Notes: generated by a model from the sequence alone, not told the origin. Shown: positions 50,810 through 60,051, counted from the first letter of the stretch. The stretch: 64,000 bases of DNA from Brucellaceae bacterium (GCA_020637755.1 JACKJW010000004.1:91429-155428), one strand, 5' to 3'. Program-made: numbers and translations.

Positions 50810-52195
50810 TCATGGCCCTGCGGCGGAGCTGCGCCCGGCAGCAGGCGGCTGAATGCGCACCCGGTCGTCGTCCTCCAGATAGCTCCCGATGCGTGTCTCG
50901 TAGAGCACGAGCACCTCGTTGGCCGCATTGCGCAATGAATGGATCATGCCCGGTTCGAGCGTGACGTGGTCGCCTGGGAGCAGCTTGACGATCCGCTGGT
51001 CGATCTTGGCGATGGCCTGACCGGAACTGACCGACCAGGTTTCCCTGCGCCGGAAGTGGCATTCGGGCGGCAGCACTCCACCCGGATCGACCTCAAGGCG
51101 CATGATCTTGATGCCGTAGTCTTCCTCCACCAATTGCTCGGCGCCCCAGTTGCGCGTCCGGAGCTTCGGTGTGCGGCCGGTCTCGGTCTGGCCGGGCGCG
51201 GGAAAATGGTGCTCGGCCTGCGCTTCGTACCCCTTGGCGGCGATGAAGACACCGCCGGACCCCTGGATCACGCGGCAGGGGCCAAGGCCGGCGGCGTGGA
51301 TCGGCAGCGGGCTTGCACCATTGTCGCCTGACGGATCAACATCGGCCCAGCCATTCAGCGAACGAAGCCTGCCGCCCACGGGCTGGAGCAGGATGCGCGT
51401 GCGCCCGGCAATCAGGAAATCAGCAGCCGAGTAGCCGGTCATCAGCGACAGGAAGCCGGAATGGGGATGGACCACGGCGCCGACCCGGTCGGCCAGTTGC
51501 AGCGCATTGACGGCGGATTTGAGCAGCACCGGCGCCGCATCGCGCAGCGCATCCATGAAGACCGGCGCGGGACAATAGAAGGAGCCGACCGGCACCTGCA
51601 ACGGCCCGGCTTCGGCCGGCGCGCTTTCGCCATCTCCGAGAATCCGGATATCGCCCACGGTGTGGAACCGCCCGCGCGACAGGCTGCGCCCGGTCGCAAA
51701 TGCGGGACCGGCGTCGCCCGGCTGGGCGGCCCGGGTCTGGACCAGCGCGGCGTGGGGATCTTCGAGCGAGGCGATGCTTTCGGCCAGGAAGGCAGACAGG
51801 TCACTGCCGTCCCCGGCGACCATGGTGGCGGGCACGAAGAGCAGGCCGCGGCGGTTGTTGAGCGCCGCCAGCTCCAGCGCGGCCAGTGCGGCGGCTGTGC
51901 CGTTGCGCGTGTCGGCCGGAACTGCCAGCACTTTCACGCCGCGCTCCCGCCATGTGGAGGTCTGTTCACAGGCCGCGCGCACGGCCAGTTCGGAGCAGAC
52001 GAGGAGGGGTGGCGCAAAGCGCTTGTCAGCGCAAAAGGCCTCGATCAGGCGCTCAACCGGTGAATGGGCCCCGGTTCCGCGCCGGAAACACCACGGCCGC
52101 TCGGGCGAGGAGCGCGGCCAGAAACGTTTCAGCGGGTGGCTGGCGAGGATGACGGGAACCGGCTGGGCGGGCACCGGTTTTGGCGGGACAGACAT
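50810..52195 (-). CDS. Degenerate mannose-1-phosphate guanylyltransferase/mannose-6-phosphate isomerase-like protein
   Basis: The 461-residue protein follows the ManC/AlgA layout: an N-terminal nucleotidyltransferase-like half, and a C-terminal cupin (MRLEVDPGGVLPPECHFRRRETWSVSSG, LLPGDHVTLEPGMIHSLRN, ending GSYLEDDDRVRI), the usual isomerase ending. The nucleotide-binding loop, normally AGGSGTRLWPLSR after the first strand, is replaced around residues 14-30 by LASHPLKRFWPRSSPERP. All glycines are lost, and the cupin histidine pair is reduced. It is therefore probably not a working GDP-mannose pyrophosphorylase. AAGGA precedes the ATG at 52195. Confidence 0.75.
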   Translation of the reverse strand: MSVPPKPVPAQPVPVILASHPLKRFWPRSSPERPWCFRRGTGAHSPVERLIEAFCADKRFAPPLLVCSELAVRAACEQTSTWRERGVKVLAVPADTRNGTAAALAALELAALNNRRGLLFVPATMVAGDGSDLSAFLAESIASLEDPHAALVQTRAAQPGDAGPAFATGRSLSRGRFHTVGDIRILGDGESAPAEAGPLQVPVGSFYCPAPVFMDALRDAAPVLLKSAVNALQLADRVGAVVHPHSGFLSLMTGYSAADFLIAGRTRILLQPVGGRLRSLNGWADVDPSGDNGASPLPIHAAGLGPCRVIQGSGGVFIAAKGYEAQAEHHFPAPGQTETGRTPKLRTRNWGAEQLVEEDYGIKIMRLEVDPGGVLPPECHFRRRETWSVSSGQAIAKIDQRIVKLLPGDHVTLEPGMIHSLRNAANEVLVLYETRIGSYLEDDDRVRIQPPAAGRSSAAGP

Positions 52196-52277
52196 GGTTT
52201 GGTCCTTGTCGCATGGGTTGCAACAAGGATGACAAACAACCAAAAATTACAATTTGCCCGCGTATGCAACCTGCGCG

Positions 52278-53279
52278 TCAGACAGGTTGTGTGGACGCCC
52301 TGGCCTCACGCTTCTGCTTGCGGCGCAGGGCGCCCCTGCCGCCTTTCCAGCGCTTGTGGAACCACATCCATTGACCGGGGTCGGCGCGCACCCAGTCCTC
52401 GACAACCGAGGTGATTTGCTGGGTCAGCGCGTCGGCGTCGATCCGGCCGGCGGGCGTGCGCGGCAGGTCGAGCGGCTCGAACAGGGTCAGCTGGAAGCGG
52501 CCGCCGGGCAGACGCAGGCAGCGCGCGGGGTAGACGTCGCAATCGAAATTACGGGCAAGCTTGGCCAGCAGCGGGGAGGTGGAGCAGGGACGGCCGAAGA
52601 ACTCGGTGTAGGTGCCGCGCTTGAAGTGCTGGTCCACCAGCATGCCGGCATTGCCGCCATCCTCCAGTACCCGGGCCAGCGCAATGGAGGCACCGGCACG
52701 CGAGGGAACGAGATGGCCCATGGCCGTGCGCCGCGCGCCAAGCAGGCGGCGGGCGAGGAAGGGATTGTTCGGCGGGCGGAACAGCGCGGTCACCTCCAGC
52801 CCGTAAGTGGCCGCGGCGACCGGAAGCAGCTCGAAATTGCCCATATGGGCGGTAAAGAAGATGGCAGGCCGGCCCTTGCGTTCCAGCAGGCGCTGGAAAA
52901 TCTCGACTCCATTCACTTCCACGCGGCCTTCGCCGGGCCGTGCCGGGTCATAGTCGAAAATGCGGTCGAGGAAGACATATTCGCCCATAAGACGGGCCAT
53001 GTTGCCCCACATGTCGCGGGCGATGGCCTCGCGCCCGGCCTGATTCATGTCCGGGAAGGCCAGTTCCAGATTGCGCAGGGCCACCTTGTGGCGGCTGGAG
53101 AGCGGGCCGAAACGGTGTGCCAGTCGCTCCAGCAGGTGCATCGACCCTTCGGCGGGCAGGCGGGCAACGAGCCAGAGCAGGCCCAGCGTGAGGCGTGCGG
53201 TCACCCAGTATTCCACCGTCTTGGCCGCCTTGACGGCCCGGTACACCATGCGTTGGCGGGGTGTAAGGCTGGTGGACAT
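52278..53279 (-). CDS. lpxXL: Lipid A very-long-chain acyltransferase (LpxL/HtrB family)
   Basis: The 333-residue protein is a lysophospholipid-acyltransferase-fold enzyme of the LpxL/LpxM group. It has an N-terminal membrane helix, the catalytic segment FFTAHMGNFELLPVAA (H-x4-E type motif), a LVDQHFKRG block and the C-terminal DPGQWMWFHKRWK. In rhizobia this gene, at the end of the acpXL cluster, transfers the 27-hydroxyoctacosanoyl or similar chain from AcpXL to lipid A. Its stop is followed by the ManC-like gene; its start is 13 bp from the alcohol dehydrogenase-type gene of the same cluster. Confidence 0.9.
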   Translation of the reverse strand: MSTSLTPRQRMVYRAVKAAKTVEYWVTARLTLGLLWLVARLPAEGSMHLLERLAHRFGPLSSRHKVALRNLELAFPDMNQAGREAIARDMWGNMARLMGEYVFLDRIFDYDPARPGEGRVEVNGVEIFQRLLERKGRPAIFFTAHMGNFELLPVAAATYGLEVTALFRPPNNPFLARRLLGARRTAMGHLVPSRAGASIALARVLEDGGNAGMLVDQHFKRGTYTEFFGRPCSTSPLLAKLARNFDCDVYPARCLRLPGGRFQLTLFEPLDLPRTPAGRIDADALTQQITSVVEDWVRADPGQWMWFHKRWKGGRGALRRKQKREARASTQPV

Positions 53280-53292
53280 CAGCCGGCCGCGC

Positions 53293-54321
53293 TCAGTTCA
53301 CGCGCAGGATGATCTTGCCGAAGACGTCGCGTGTTTCCATGCGCTTCAGCGCCACGCCGATATCCTCGAAGCCGCATTCGGTGTCGATGACCGGTTCGGC
53401 CAGGCCGCGCGCCATCTTCTGCATGGCATCGGCCATGTTCTCCATGCGGCAGCCGAAGGAGCCGAGGATCTTCAGTTGCTGCTGGAAGAGCTGCATCAGG
53501 TTCATCGAGGTCGAGACTCCGGAGGTGGAGCCGCAGGTCACGAGGCGGCCGCCCCGCTTCAGGCAGAGCATCGAGCCGGCCCAGGTATCGGCACCGACAT
53601 GCTCGAAGACCACGTCAACGCCCTTTTTCTTCGTGATCTTGCGAACCACGCCTTCAAAGCGGTCGGAGCGGTAATTGATGACGTGATCGGCACCGAGCGC
53701 CTTGGCTCGTTCGATCTTCTCGTCGGAGCCGACGGTGGTGATGACCGTGCACCCCATCTTCCTGGCAAGCTGGATCGCGGCCGTGCCGATGCCAGAGCCG
53801 CCGGCATGGACGAGAATGGTCTCACCGGGTTCCAGCTTCGCATTGTCGAAGAGCATGTGCTCCACGGTGCCGAAGGTGACGGGGGCGAGCGCCGCACCGA
53901 TATCCGTCACGCCGGGCGGGGCAGGGACCAGCAGGCGCGCCGGCAAGTTCATCTTTTCCTGCGCGAAGCCGTCAAGATGGAAGCCATGCACGCCGGAGAC
54001 GTGTTCGCACAGGTTGTCGCGGCCCGCGCGGCAATGACGGCAATGGCCGCAGGTGCGGGCGCCATAGATGGAAACGAGCTGGCCAGGCAGTACGTTGGAA
54101 ACGCCGGGGCCGATGGCCTCGACCACGCCGGAGGCTTCCGCGCCGATGACGAGCGGCATCTTGCGCTTTGCAAAGGCCATGCCGCGCCAGCCCCAGACAT
54201 CGATATGGTTCAGTGCGACAACGGCGATCTTCAGCGTCACTTCGCCGGGACCGGGCGCGGGCGGTGGCGCAAGGTCCACGATCTCGAGTTTGCGGTCCTC
54301 GACGAGTTGCAATGCGCGCAT
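53293..54321 (-). CDS. fabXL: Zinc-dependent alcohol dehydrogenase-type protein of the VLCFA cluster
   Basis: The 342-residue medium-chain dehydrogenase has the structural-zinc cysteines in CGHCRHCRAGRDNLCE, the NAD(P) fold (ILVHAGGSGIGTAAIQLARKMG) and GAEASGVVEAIGPGV. In the rhizobial cluster the equivalent gene (fabXL) lies between fabF1XL and lpxXL and is thought to act in very-long-chain fatty acid synthesis for lipid A. The position here is identical. Its precise reaction is not established from sequence. Confidence 0.85.
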   Translation of the reverse strand: MRALQLVEDRKLEIVDLAPPPAPGPGEVTLKIAVVALNHIDVWGWRGMAFAKRKMPLVIGAEASGVVEAIGPGVSNVLPGQLVSIYGARTCGHCRHCRAGRDNLCEHVSGVHGFHLDGFAQEKMNLPARLLVPAPPGVTDIGAALAPVTFGTVEHMLFDNAKLEPGETILVHAGGSGIGTAAIQLARKMGCTVITTVGSDEKIERAKALGADHVINYRSDRFEGVVRKITKKKGVDVVFEHVGADTWAGSMLCLKRGGRLVTCGSTSGVSTSMNLMQLFQQQLKILGSFGCRMENMADAMQKMARGLAEPVIDTECGFEDIGVALKRMETRDVFGKIILRVN

Positions 54322-54351
54322 GGGTTCCGTCCGTCTGTCCGTTCCGGGTCA

Positions 54352-54375
54352 CGGCTGCCCGGATGCAGGCAGCCG
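54352..54375. terminator. Intercistronic 8-bp hairpin in the VLCFA cluster
   Basis: CGGCTGCC and GGCAGCCG form a perfect stem around an 8-base loop, in the 106-bp gap between fabF1XL and fabXL on the minus strand. There is no T-run. It may modulate read-through or message stability within the operon. Confidence 0.4.
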
Positions 54376-54427
54376 GAGACAGGCGTGCTGCCGCCCGTCA
54401 TCCAGAAAAATGTGTCAGGCAAGGCGT

Positions 54428-55699
54428 CTAGACCGGTTCACGGCCCATGACAAGGCAGGTGTTCTGGCCGCCAAAGCCGAAGGAGTTCGACAGGACGGTG
54501 GAAACATCGGCACTGCGGCCCGTGTTCGGCACGCAATCCACCTCGATGGCCGGGTCCGGCTGGTCGTGGTTGATGGTTGGGGGCACGAAACCCTCGCGCA
54601 TGGTCAGCAACGAGACGGCGGCCTCGATGGCACCGGCGGCTGACAGGGTGTGACCGATCATCGACTTGTTGGAGGAGACCGGAATCGACTTCATCGCGTC
54701 GCCGAAAACGGTGGAGAGCGCCAGCCATTCCATCTTGTCGTTTTCCGGCGTCGAGGTGCCGTGGGCGTTCACATAGTCCACCGTGCGGCCTTCCATTCCC
54801 GCGTCGGCCAGCGCGGCGCGCACGGCGCCGATGGCGGGCGAGGCATCCGGCTTGGAGCGGGTGCGGTGGAAATCGTCGGCCTTTTCACCGCAGCCCAGCA
54901 TGATGCCGAGCACTTCGGCACCGCGCGCTGTCGCGCTTTCCAGTGATTCCAGCACGAGGGCAGCGGAACCTTCGGCCAGCACGAAGCCGTCACGGTCCTT
55001 CGAGAAAGGCTTGGAGGCCTTCTGCGGGTCCTCGTTCTGGGTGGACAGGGCCGAAAGCAGCGAGAAGCGGATGAGCGCCTCAGCGGTGGCCGATCCGTCG
55101 GCGCCGATGGCCAGTGCGCGGTCTGCCTCGCCGCGGCGGATCGCCTCGACGCCGCACTGGATGGCCGTCGCGCCCGAGGCGCAGGCGGTCGAGAGCGTAA
55201 TCGGCAGGCCACGTGTGCCGAACCGGTCAGCCAATGCATCGGCGATGGTGCCGAACATGGCGCGCGAGAAGAGGTCGGGGCGCTTGCCGGCACGGGCTGC
55301 GGCAAGCATGCGCTGGTAGGGCGTGCCGTCGCTGCCGCCGGCGGCGGCCAGTTCAAAGCGCGCCTTCCATTCGGTTTCCACCGGCGGGGCAGCGAGCACC
55401 AGCGGGCCGCCGAAATCGTCTTCCTTCAGCCCGGACTGGCGGATGGCCTCCAGCGCGGAGGTTTCGGCCAGCTCTTGGGTCAGGGCGACGGGGCCCTTGC
55501 TGGAGGAATCGAGGAAGTCCACCATGCCGGAAATGCGCGTCTTCAGTTCAGCGATGGGAAAGCGGGTGATCTCGCGGATGCCGGACTGTCCCGACGACAG
55601 GGCCTGCCAATTGGCCTCGCGCCCGGCGCCCAGCGATGTGACCATGCCGATACCGGTGACGGCGACAATGGGACGGCCGAAACTGTCGGTGAACTTCAT
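54428..55699 (-). CDS. fabF1XL: Beta-ketoacyl-ACP synthase (catalytic), VLCFA cluster
   Basis: The 423-residue thiolase-fold protein keeps the full catalytic set: Cys173 in STACASGATA, the first His in NAHGTSTPEND and the second in SNKSMIGHTLSAAGA, plus a C-terminal GFGGQNT loop. It would elongate acyl-AcpXL with malonyl units. It starts 14 bp after its partner gene at 55714, which encodes a non-catalytic-looking paralog. The two are most likely a functional pair, as in rhizobial fabF1XL/fabF2XL. Confidence 0.92.
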   Translation of the reverse strand: MKFTDSFGRPIVAVTGIGMVTSLGAGREANWQALSSGQSGIREITRFPIAELKTRISGMVDFLDSSSKGPVALTQELAETSALEAIRQSGLKEDDFGGPLVLAAPPVETEWKARFELAAAGGSDGTPYQRMLAAARAGKRPDLFSRAMFGTIADALADRFGTRGLPITLSTACASGATAIQCGVEAIRRGEADRALAIGADGSATAEALIRFSLLSALSTQNEDPQKASKPFSKDRDGFVLAEGSAALVLESLESATARGAEVLGIMLGCGEKADDFHRTRSKPDASPAIGAVRAALADAGMEGRTVDYVNAHGTSTPENDKMEWLALSTVFGDAMKSIPVSSNKSMIGHTLSAAGAIEAAVSLLTMREGFVPPTINHDQPDPAIEVDCVPNTGRSADVSTVLSNSFGFGGQNTCLVMGREPV

Positions 55700-55713
55700 G
55701 ATGCGTTCTCCTG

Positions 55714-56883
55714 TCAGGCCTTCGAGACGGCGACCATGCCTTCGCCCGAAATGAATCCGATGGCCGTTGCCAGCACGGTGTCAGCCGGGCTGGAGGCTTC
55801 CGCTTCGCCCTGGGTCAGCGGCTTGACCGTGATCCCGCCATCAACGGCAAGCGCGGCCAGCGCAATGGCGAAGGGGAATTGTGCTTCCTTGAAATTGCCG
55901 GTGAGCGAGGAAAAGGCGCGCAGCGGCTTGCCGGCAAGCGCTGATGCCTCGGCCGCCGTCACGTCCGGCACGCCGGAGGCTGCCGACATGACGAGCGAGG
56001 CATCCGGGGCGGCGGCTTCGGCCATGGCGCGGATATCGTCCTGCAATCCGCCCTTGGCGCGCCGTGCGCGGCCGGATTTCACGTCACCCAGAACCGCATA
56101 GATATGGGCACCGCGCTGCTCGGCGTGTTCGCGCGATTCAATCACCAGAAATGCCCCGCCGGAGCCGAGGATGACGCCGCCACCGTCCGCGCCATCGCGG
56201 TTCCAGACCGGCGCCCAGGGCGCGCGGTGCAGGTAGCCGCCCAGCTCGTAGGCGAGCAGCATGTCGGGATGTTCGGAATTGAACGAAGCGCCGACGAGAG
56301 CGTGGGTCGACTGGCCGGAGCGGATGCGGGCCACCGCCGTATCCACCGCCGAGACGCCAGAGCCTTCCTCGCCCATGAAGGTGCGCGACGATCCCGTCAC
56401 CTTGTGGACGATGGAGATGTTGCCCGCCAGCAGGTTGGACAATTGCGCGAGGAACAGCGTGGGGCGCAGCTCGGTCGTCAGCTTCTCGTTCAGCAGCACA
56501 TCGCGGTCGTTGCGGCTGCCGGCTGCCTCCACGATCAGGCTGTCGGCGGCTTCGTCGCGCTCGCCGCCGCCAGCCGCGACGATCATGTCCATCGTGGCGC
56601 ACAGCGCCTCGTCATCCTTCATGCCCGCATCTGCGAGCGCCAGACCGGCCACATAGGTGCCAATGCGTTGCCAGGTTTCCATCTGGCGCTGGTCGCCGCG
56701 CTTGGGGATCTGCAGGCTCCAGTCGATCTCCGGCAGCGGATGCACGGCGTAAGGCGCAAAGCTTTCGGTATCGATGACGGGGGCCGACGGGCCCGCCTCC
56801 AGGGCAGCGCGGTGCGGGGCCGCACCTTCGCCGAGGCAGGAGACGAGGCCGATGCCGGTGATGACTGCGTCGCGCGGGCTCAT
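55714..56883 (-). CDS. fabF2XL: Beta-ketoacyl synthase-like partner lacking catalytic residues, VLCFA cluster
   Basis: The 389-residue ketosynthase-fold protein aligns with FabF but lacks its chemistry. The nucleophile loop reads MGEEGSG at 170-176 where TACxxG is expected. The first His motif is replaced by MSAASGVPDV, and the second by SSLTGNFKEAQ, where Asn stands for His. It therefore resembles a chain-length-factor-type partner of the catalytic synthase downstream. It follows acpXL by 45 bp. Order and strand match rhizobial fabF2XL, except that fabZXL is absent between acpXL and this gene. Confidence 0.88.
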   Translation of the reverse strand: MSPRDAVITGIGLVSCLGEGAAPHRAALEAGPSAPVIDTESFAPYAVHPLPEIDWSLQIPKRGDQRQMETWQRIGTYVAGLALADAGMKDDEALCATMDMIVAAGGGERDEAADSLIVEAAGSRNDRDVLLNEKLTTELRPTLFLAQLSNLLAGNISIVHKVTGSSRTFMGEEGSGVSAVDTAVARIRSGQSTHALVGASFNSEHPDMLLAYELGGYLHRAPWAPVWNRDGADGGGVILGSGGAFLVIESREHAEQRGAHIYAVLGDVKSGRARRAKGGLQDDIRAMAEAAAPDASLVMSAASGVPDVTAAEASALAGKPLRAFSSLTGNFKEAQFPFAIALAALAVDGGITVKPLTQGEAEASSPADTVLATAIGFISGEGMVAVSKA

Positions 56884-56928
56884 GGCTGGTGCTGGCTCCC
56901 GGAAGGCTTGCCGGATATTGACGTGCCG

Positions 56929-57210
56929 TCAGGCCTGCTTGGCAGCGACGAGGGCGTCGATCTTGGCGCAGAGGTTCTTCATGACGAAGTATTCGTCGGT
57001 GGAAACCTTGCCGTCGTTGACTTCCTGGGTCCAGGTTTCCAGCGGGATCTTGATGCCGAATTCCTTGTCGATGGCGAACACGATGTCGAGGAAGTCCAGG
57101 CTGTCGATGCCCAGATCGTCAATCGTGTGGCTTTCCGGCGTGATCGTGTCGCGCTCGATCTCGCTGGTCTCGGCGATGATGTCGGCAACCTTGTCGAAAG
57201 TGGATGACAC
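56929..57210 (-). CDS. acpXL: Specialised acyl carrier protein for very-long-chain lipid A acylation
   Basis: The 93-residue protein matches rhizobial AcpXL almost throughout (DKVADIIAETSEIERDTITPESHTIDDLGIDSLDFLDIVF...). The phosphopantetheine serine is Ser37 in GIDSLDF. The start is GTG at 57210, with GAGGA eight bases upstream, because AcpXL proteins begin at this SSTFDK; the longer open frame upstream is not family-like. It carries the growing 27-hydroxy C28 chain delivered to lipid A by LpxXL. First gene of the cluster. Confidence 0.95.
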   Translation of the reverse strand: MSSTFDKVADIIAETSEIERDTITPESHTIDDLGIDSLDFLDIVFAIDKEFGIKIPLETWTQEVNDGKVSTDEYFVMKNLCAKIDALVAAKQA

Positions 57211-57394
57211 GGGGAGAGTCCTCTTGATGGTTCGGAAAATATCGTTGGCTGGCATTAACCGGTTTTTTGCGCCGGGAAAAGGGCAGGGGCAGTTTTTTGC
57301 CGGGTAGCAACAAGCCAAACCGCGCGGAGACAAAGCCCGCCGTCACGCCACGCTCTATCTGCTTGCCGGAGCATTCCTTGGCCTATAGAGCCGG

Positions 57395-58345
57395 ATGATG
57401 GAAGAAACGCTGCAAACCATCCTCTATGTCTTCGGTCTGATCGGCGTTGGCTGGCTCGCTGGACGCCTGCGGCTGCTGAAAAGCGGCACCGGTGAGGGGT
57501 TGGCGGATTTTGCCATCTCGATCGCCGTTCCCGTGCTTCTGTTCAAGACCATGGTGAAGGCCGATTTTTCGGGCGCCTCGCCACTGCGGCTCTGGGCGGC
57601 CTATTTCTGCGCGGTGATCGTCGCCTGGGCTGCCGGGCATCTCACCATCCGGGTTGTGTTCGGGCGTGACCGCCGGGCCGGTGTCGTGGCGGGCGTATCA
57701 TCGGCGTTTTCCAATCTGGTGCTGCTGGGGGTGCCGCTGGTGCTCAGCCTTGAAGGCCAGCAGGGCTTCGAGATCCTGTCACTGATCGTGGCGGTGCACC
57801 TGCCCGTGATGATGACGGCGTCAATCGTATTGTTCCAGCGGGCCGATGTCGGGACGGAAAGGCGGGCGGCGGCTGCAATCCTTGCGGATATAATCCGCAA
57901 GCTTGCGGAAAATCCGCTCATCATCGGCATCGTGGCGGGGCTGGCCTTCCGGTTCACCGGCTTGCCTCTTGCCGGACCCTTCGGCCGGATGGCCGATTCG
58001 CTGGCAGCCGTCGCAGGTCCGCTCGCACTTTTTGCCATGGGCATGTCCTTGAACGATTATGGCTTGAAGGGACATATCGGCCCGGCGCTGGCGCTCTCGG
58101 CGATCAAGCTGGCACTCATGCCGGCGTCGGCGCTCTGCTTCGCCCTGTTGTTCGGGCTGCCGGATCACGTGGCCATCGTGGCGGTAACGGCGGCGTCGCT
58201 TCCTGCGGGCGTGAATTCCTATCTGATCGCCACGCGTTTTGGCACGGGGCAGGCACTTGCCGCCAACACAATGACGCTGGCAACCCTGCTGGCGGCGCTG
58301 ACCACGGCCTTCTGGTACAGTGTCGCACAAGCCGTTTTTTCCTGA
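57395..58345 (+). CDS. AEC (auxin efflux carrier) family transporter
   Basis: The 316-residue protein has ten or so membrane helices with the inverted-repeat AEC layout; VFGLIGVGWLAGRLRLL starts the first bundle and LPAGVNSYLIATRFGTGQALAANTMTLATLLAA ends the second. Bacterial members transport malate, other organic acids or amino acids rather than auxin. It is divergent from acpXL with about 185 bp between starts, and 129 bp upstream of gabD on the same strand. Substrate not known. Confidence 0.88.
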   Translation: MMEETLQTILYVFGLIGVGWLAGRLRLLKSGTGEGLADFAISIAVPVLLFKTMVKADFSGASPLRLWAAYFCAVIVAWAAGHLTIRVVFGRDRRAGVVAGVSSAFSNLVLLGVPLVLSLEGQQGFEILSLIVAVHLPVMMTASIVLFQRADVGTERRAAAAILADIIRKLAENPLIIGIVAGLAFRFTGLPLAGPFGRMADSLAAVAGPLALFAMGMSLNDYGLKGHIGPALALSAIKLALMPASALCFALLFGLPDHVAIVAVTAASLPAGVNSYLIATRFGTGQALAANTMTLATLLAALTTAFWYSVAQAVFS

Positions 58346-58474
58346 AAATTCAGATATATGAACTTAATTGGTGAAGTATCCGGCTTGAAGCCGCGCCGCC
58401 TTTGAAGCATGTTTCCTCCCGACGCGGGCAGGCCCGCCAGACAAGGGCGCAGATGCGCATAGGGAGAAAACACG

Positions 58475-59932
58475 ATGGCAACGGATGCAAAGCGGTTCCT
58501 TCGGGAAGCCAACCTGATCGGCGGCGAATGGGTGCAGGCCGATTCCGGCAAGGTGATCGAGGTCACCAATCCTGCAACCGGCGAGACCATCGGCTCTGTT
58601 CCACGCTCGGGCGGGGCCGAAACGCTGCGCGCCATCGCCGCCGCCCAGGATGCCTTCCTGTCCTGGCGCAAGACCTCGGCGCTGCATCGTTCGCAGTTGC
58701 TGCGCAGGCTCCATGACGTCATCATGGACAACCAGCAGGCTCTGGCCGAGTTGCTGACCATGGAACAGGGCAAGCCGCTGGCGGAAGCCAAGGGCGAGGT
58801 GGGCATGTCGGCGGCCTACGTGCTGTGGTTTGCCGAGGAGGGCCGCCGGGTCTATGGCGACATCGTGCCGTCGCCGTGGGCCGACCGGCGCATCCTCGTC
58901 ACCAAGGAACCGACCGGGGTCATCGCGGCCATCACGCCGTGGAACTTCCCGTCCTCCATGCTGGCGCGCAAGATCGGCCCGGCGCTGGCAGCCGGCTGTA
59001 CTGCCGTGGTGAAACCCGCCACCGCCACACCCTATTCCGGCCTTGCCTGGGGCGTGCTGGCCGAGGAGGCTGGCTTCCCGAAGGGCGTCGTCAATGTCGT
59101 CACCGGTTCGGCGGCCGAGATTTCCGGCGCCATCTGCGACAGCCCGCTGGTGCGCAAGATCACCTTCACCGGCTCCACGGAAGTGGGCAAGACCTTGCTC
59201 CAGCAGGCCGCCAGAACGGTGAAGAAGGTGTCGATGGAACTGGGCGGAAACGCACCTTTCATCATCTTCGACGATGCCGACATCGACCGCGCCGTGGAAG
59301 GCGCGATCGCCGCGAAATACCGCAATTCGGGCCAGACCTGCGTGTGCACCAACCGCTTCTTCGTGCAGGACGGCATCTATGATGCTTTTGTGGAAAAGCT
59401 TGCAGCGGCCACGAACAAGCTGAAGGTTGGCCCTGGCACCGAGGACGGCGTGAACCAGGGTCCGCTGATCGACATGGGCGCGGTGGAGAAGGTCGAAGAC
59501 TTCATCGCCGACGCCAAGGCCAAGGGCGGACGCGTGGTTGCGGGCGGCCAGCGCCATGAACTTGGCGGCACGTTCTTCTGCCCCACCGTGATCGCCGACG
59601 CGACGCCGCAGATGAAGTTCATGCGCGACGAGATTTTCGGCCCGGTCGCGCCGGTCTACCGCTTCACGAAGGAAGAAGACGCCATCGCCATGGCCAACGA
59701 CACCGAATACGGGCTGGCCTGCTATTTCTACACCGCCGATATGGGCCGCGCGTTCCGCGTGATGGAGGGGCTGAAATATGGCCTCGTCGGTGTCAATGAA
59801 GGCATCATTACCACGGTGGAAGCACCCTTCGGCGGCCTGAAGGAATCAGGTCTTGGCAAGGAAGGCGGTCACCAGGGCATCGAGGATTATCTCGACACCA
59901 AATATGTCTGCATCGGCGGGCTGGGGCTGTAA
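58475..59932 (+). CDS. gabD: Succinate-semialdehyde dehydrogenase
   Basis: The 485-residue aldehyde dehydrogenase has MELGGNAPFIIFDDADID (catalytic Glu region), NSGQTCVCTNRFFV (catalytic Cys) and the GabD-type C-terminus GGLKESGLGKEGGHQGIEDYLDTKYVCIG. It oxidises succinate semialdehyde to succinate, the last step of GABA use. AGGGAG lies nine bases before the ATG. No GABA aminotransferase is next to it; the broken class III aminotransferase at 33.6 kb is too distant to be a clear partner. Other short-chain semialdehydes are possible substrates. Confidence 0.93.
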   Translation: MATDAKRFLREANLIGGEWVQADSGKVIEVTNPATGETIGSVPRSGGAETLRAIAAAQDAFLSWRKTSALHRSQLLRRLHDVIMDNQQALAELLTMEQGKPLAEAKGEVGMSAAYVLWFAEEGRRVYGDIVPSPWADRRILVTKEPTGVIAAITPWNFPSSMLARKIGPALAAGCTAVVKPATATPYSGLAWGVLAEEAGFPKGVVNVVTGSAAEISGAICDSPLVRKITFTGSTEVGKTLLQQAARTVKKVSMELGGNAPFIIFDDADIDRAVEGAIAAKYRNSGQTCVCTNRFFVQDGIYDAFVEKLAAATNKLKVGPGTEDGVNQGPLIDMGAVEKVEDFIADAKAKGGRVVAGGQRHELGGTFFCPTVIADATPQMKFMRDEIFGPVAPVYRFTKEEDAIAMANDTEYGLACYFYTADMGRAFRVMEGLKYGLVGVNEGIITTVEAPFGGLKESGLGKEGGHQGIEDYLDTKYVCIGGLGL

Positions 59933-60051
59933 GCCCGGTCCCCTCTCGGCCGTCAGAGATGTTCCTGCGTTCACGGGTGGGCAACTGAAGCGGCACGAAC
60001 GGATTCCGGCCCGGGCATTTGAAGTATCCGGTGCGGGCGCGTGCCGTTTGC

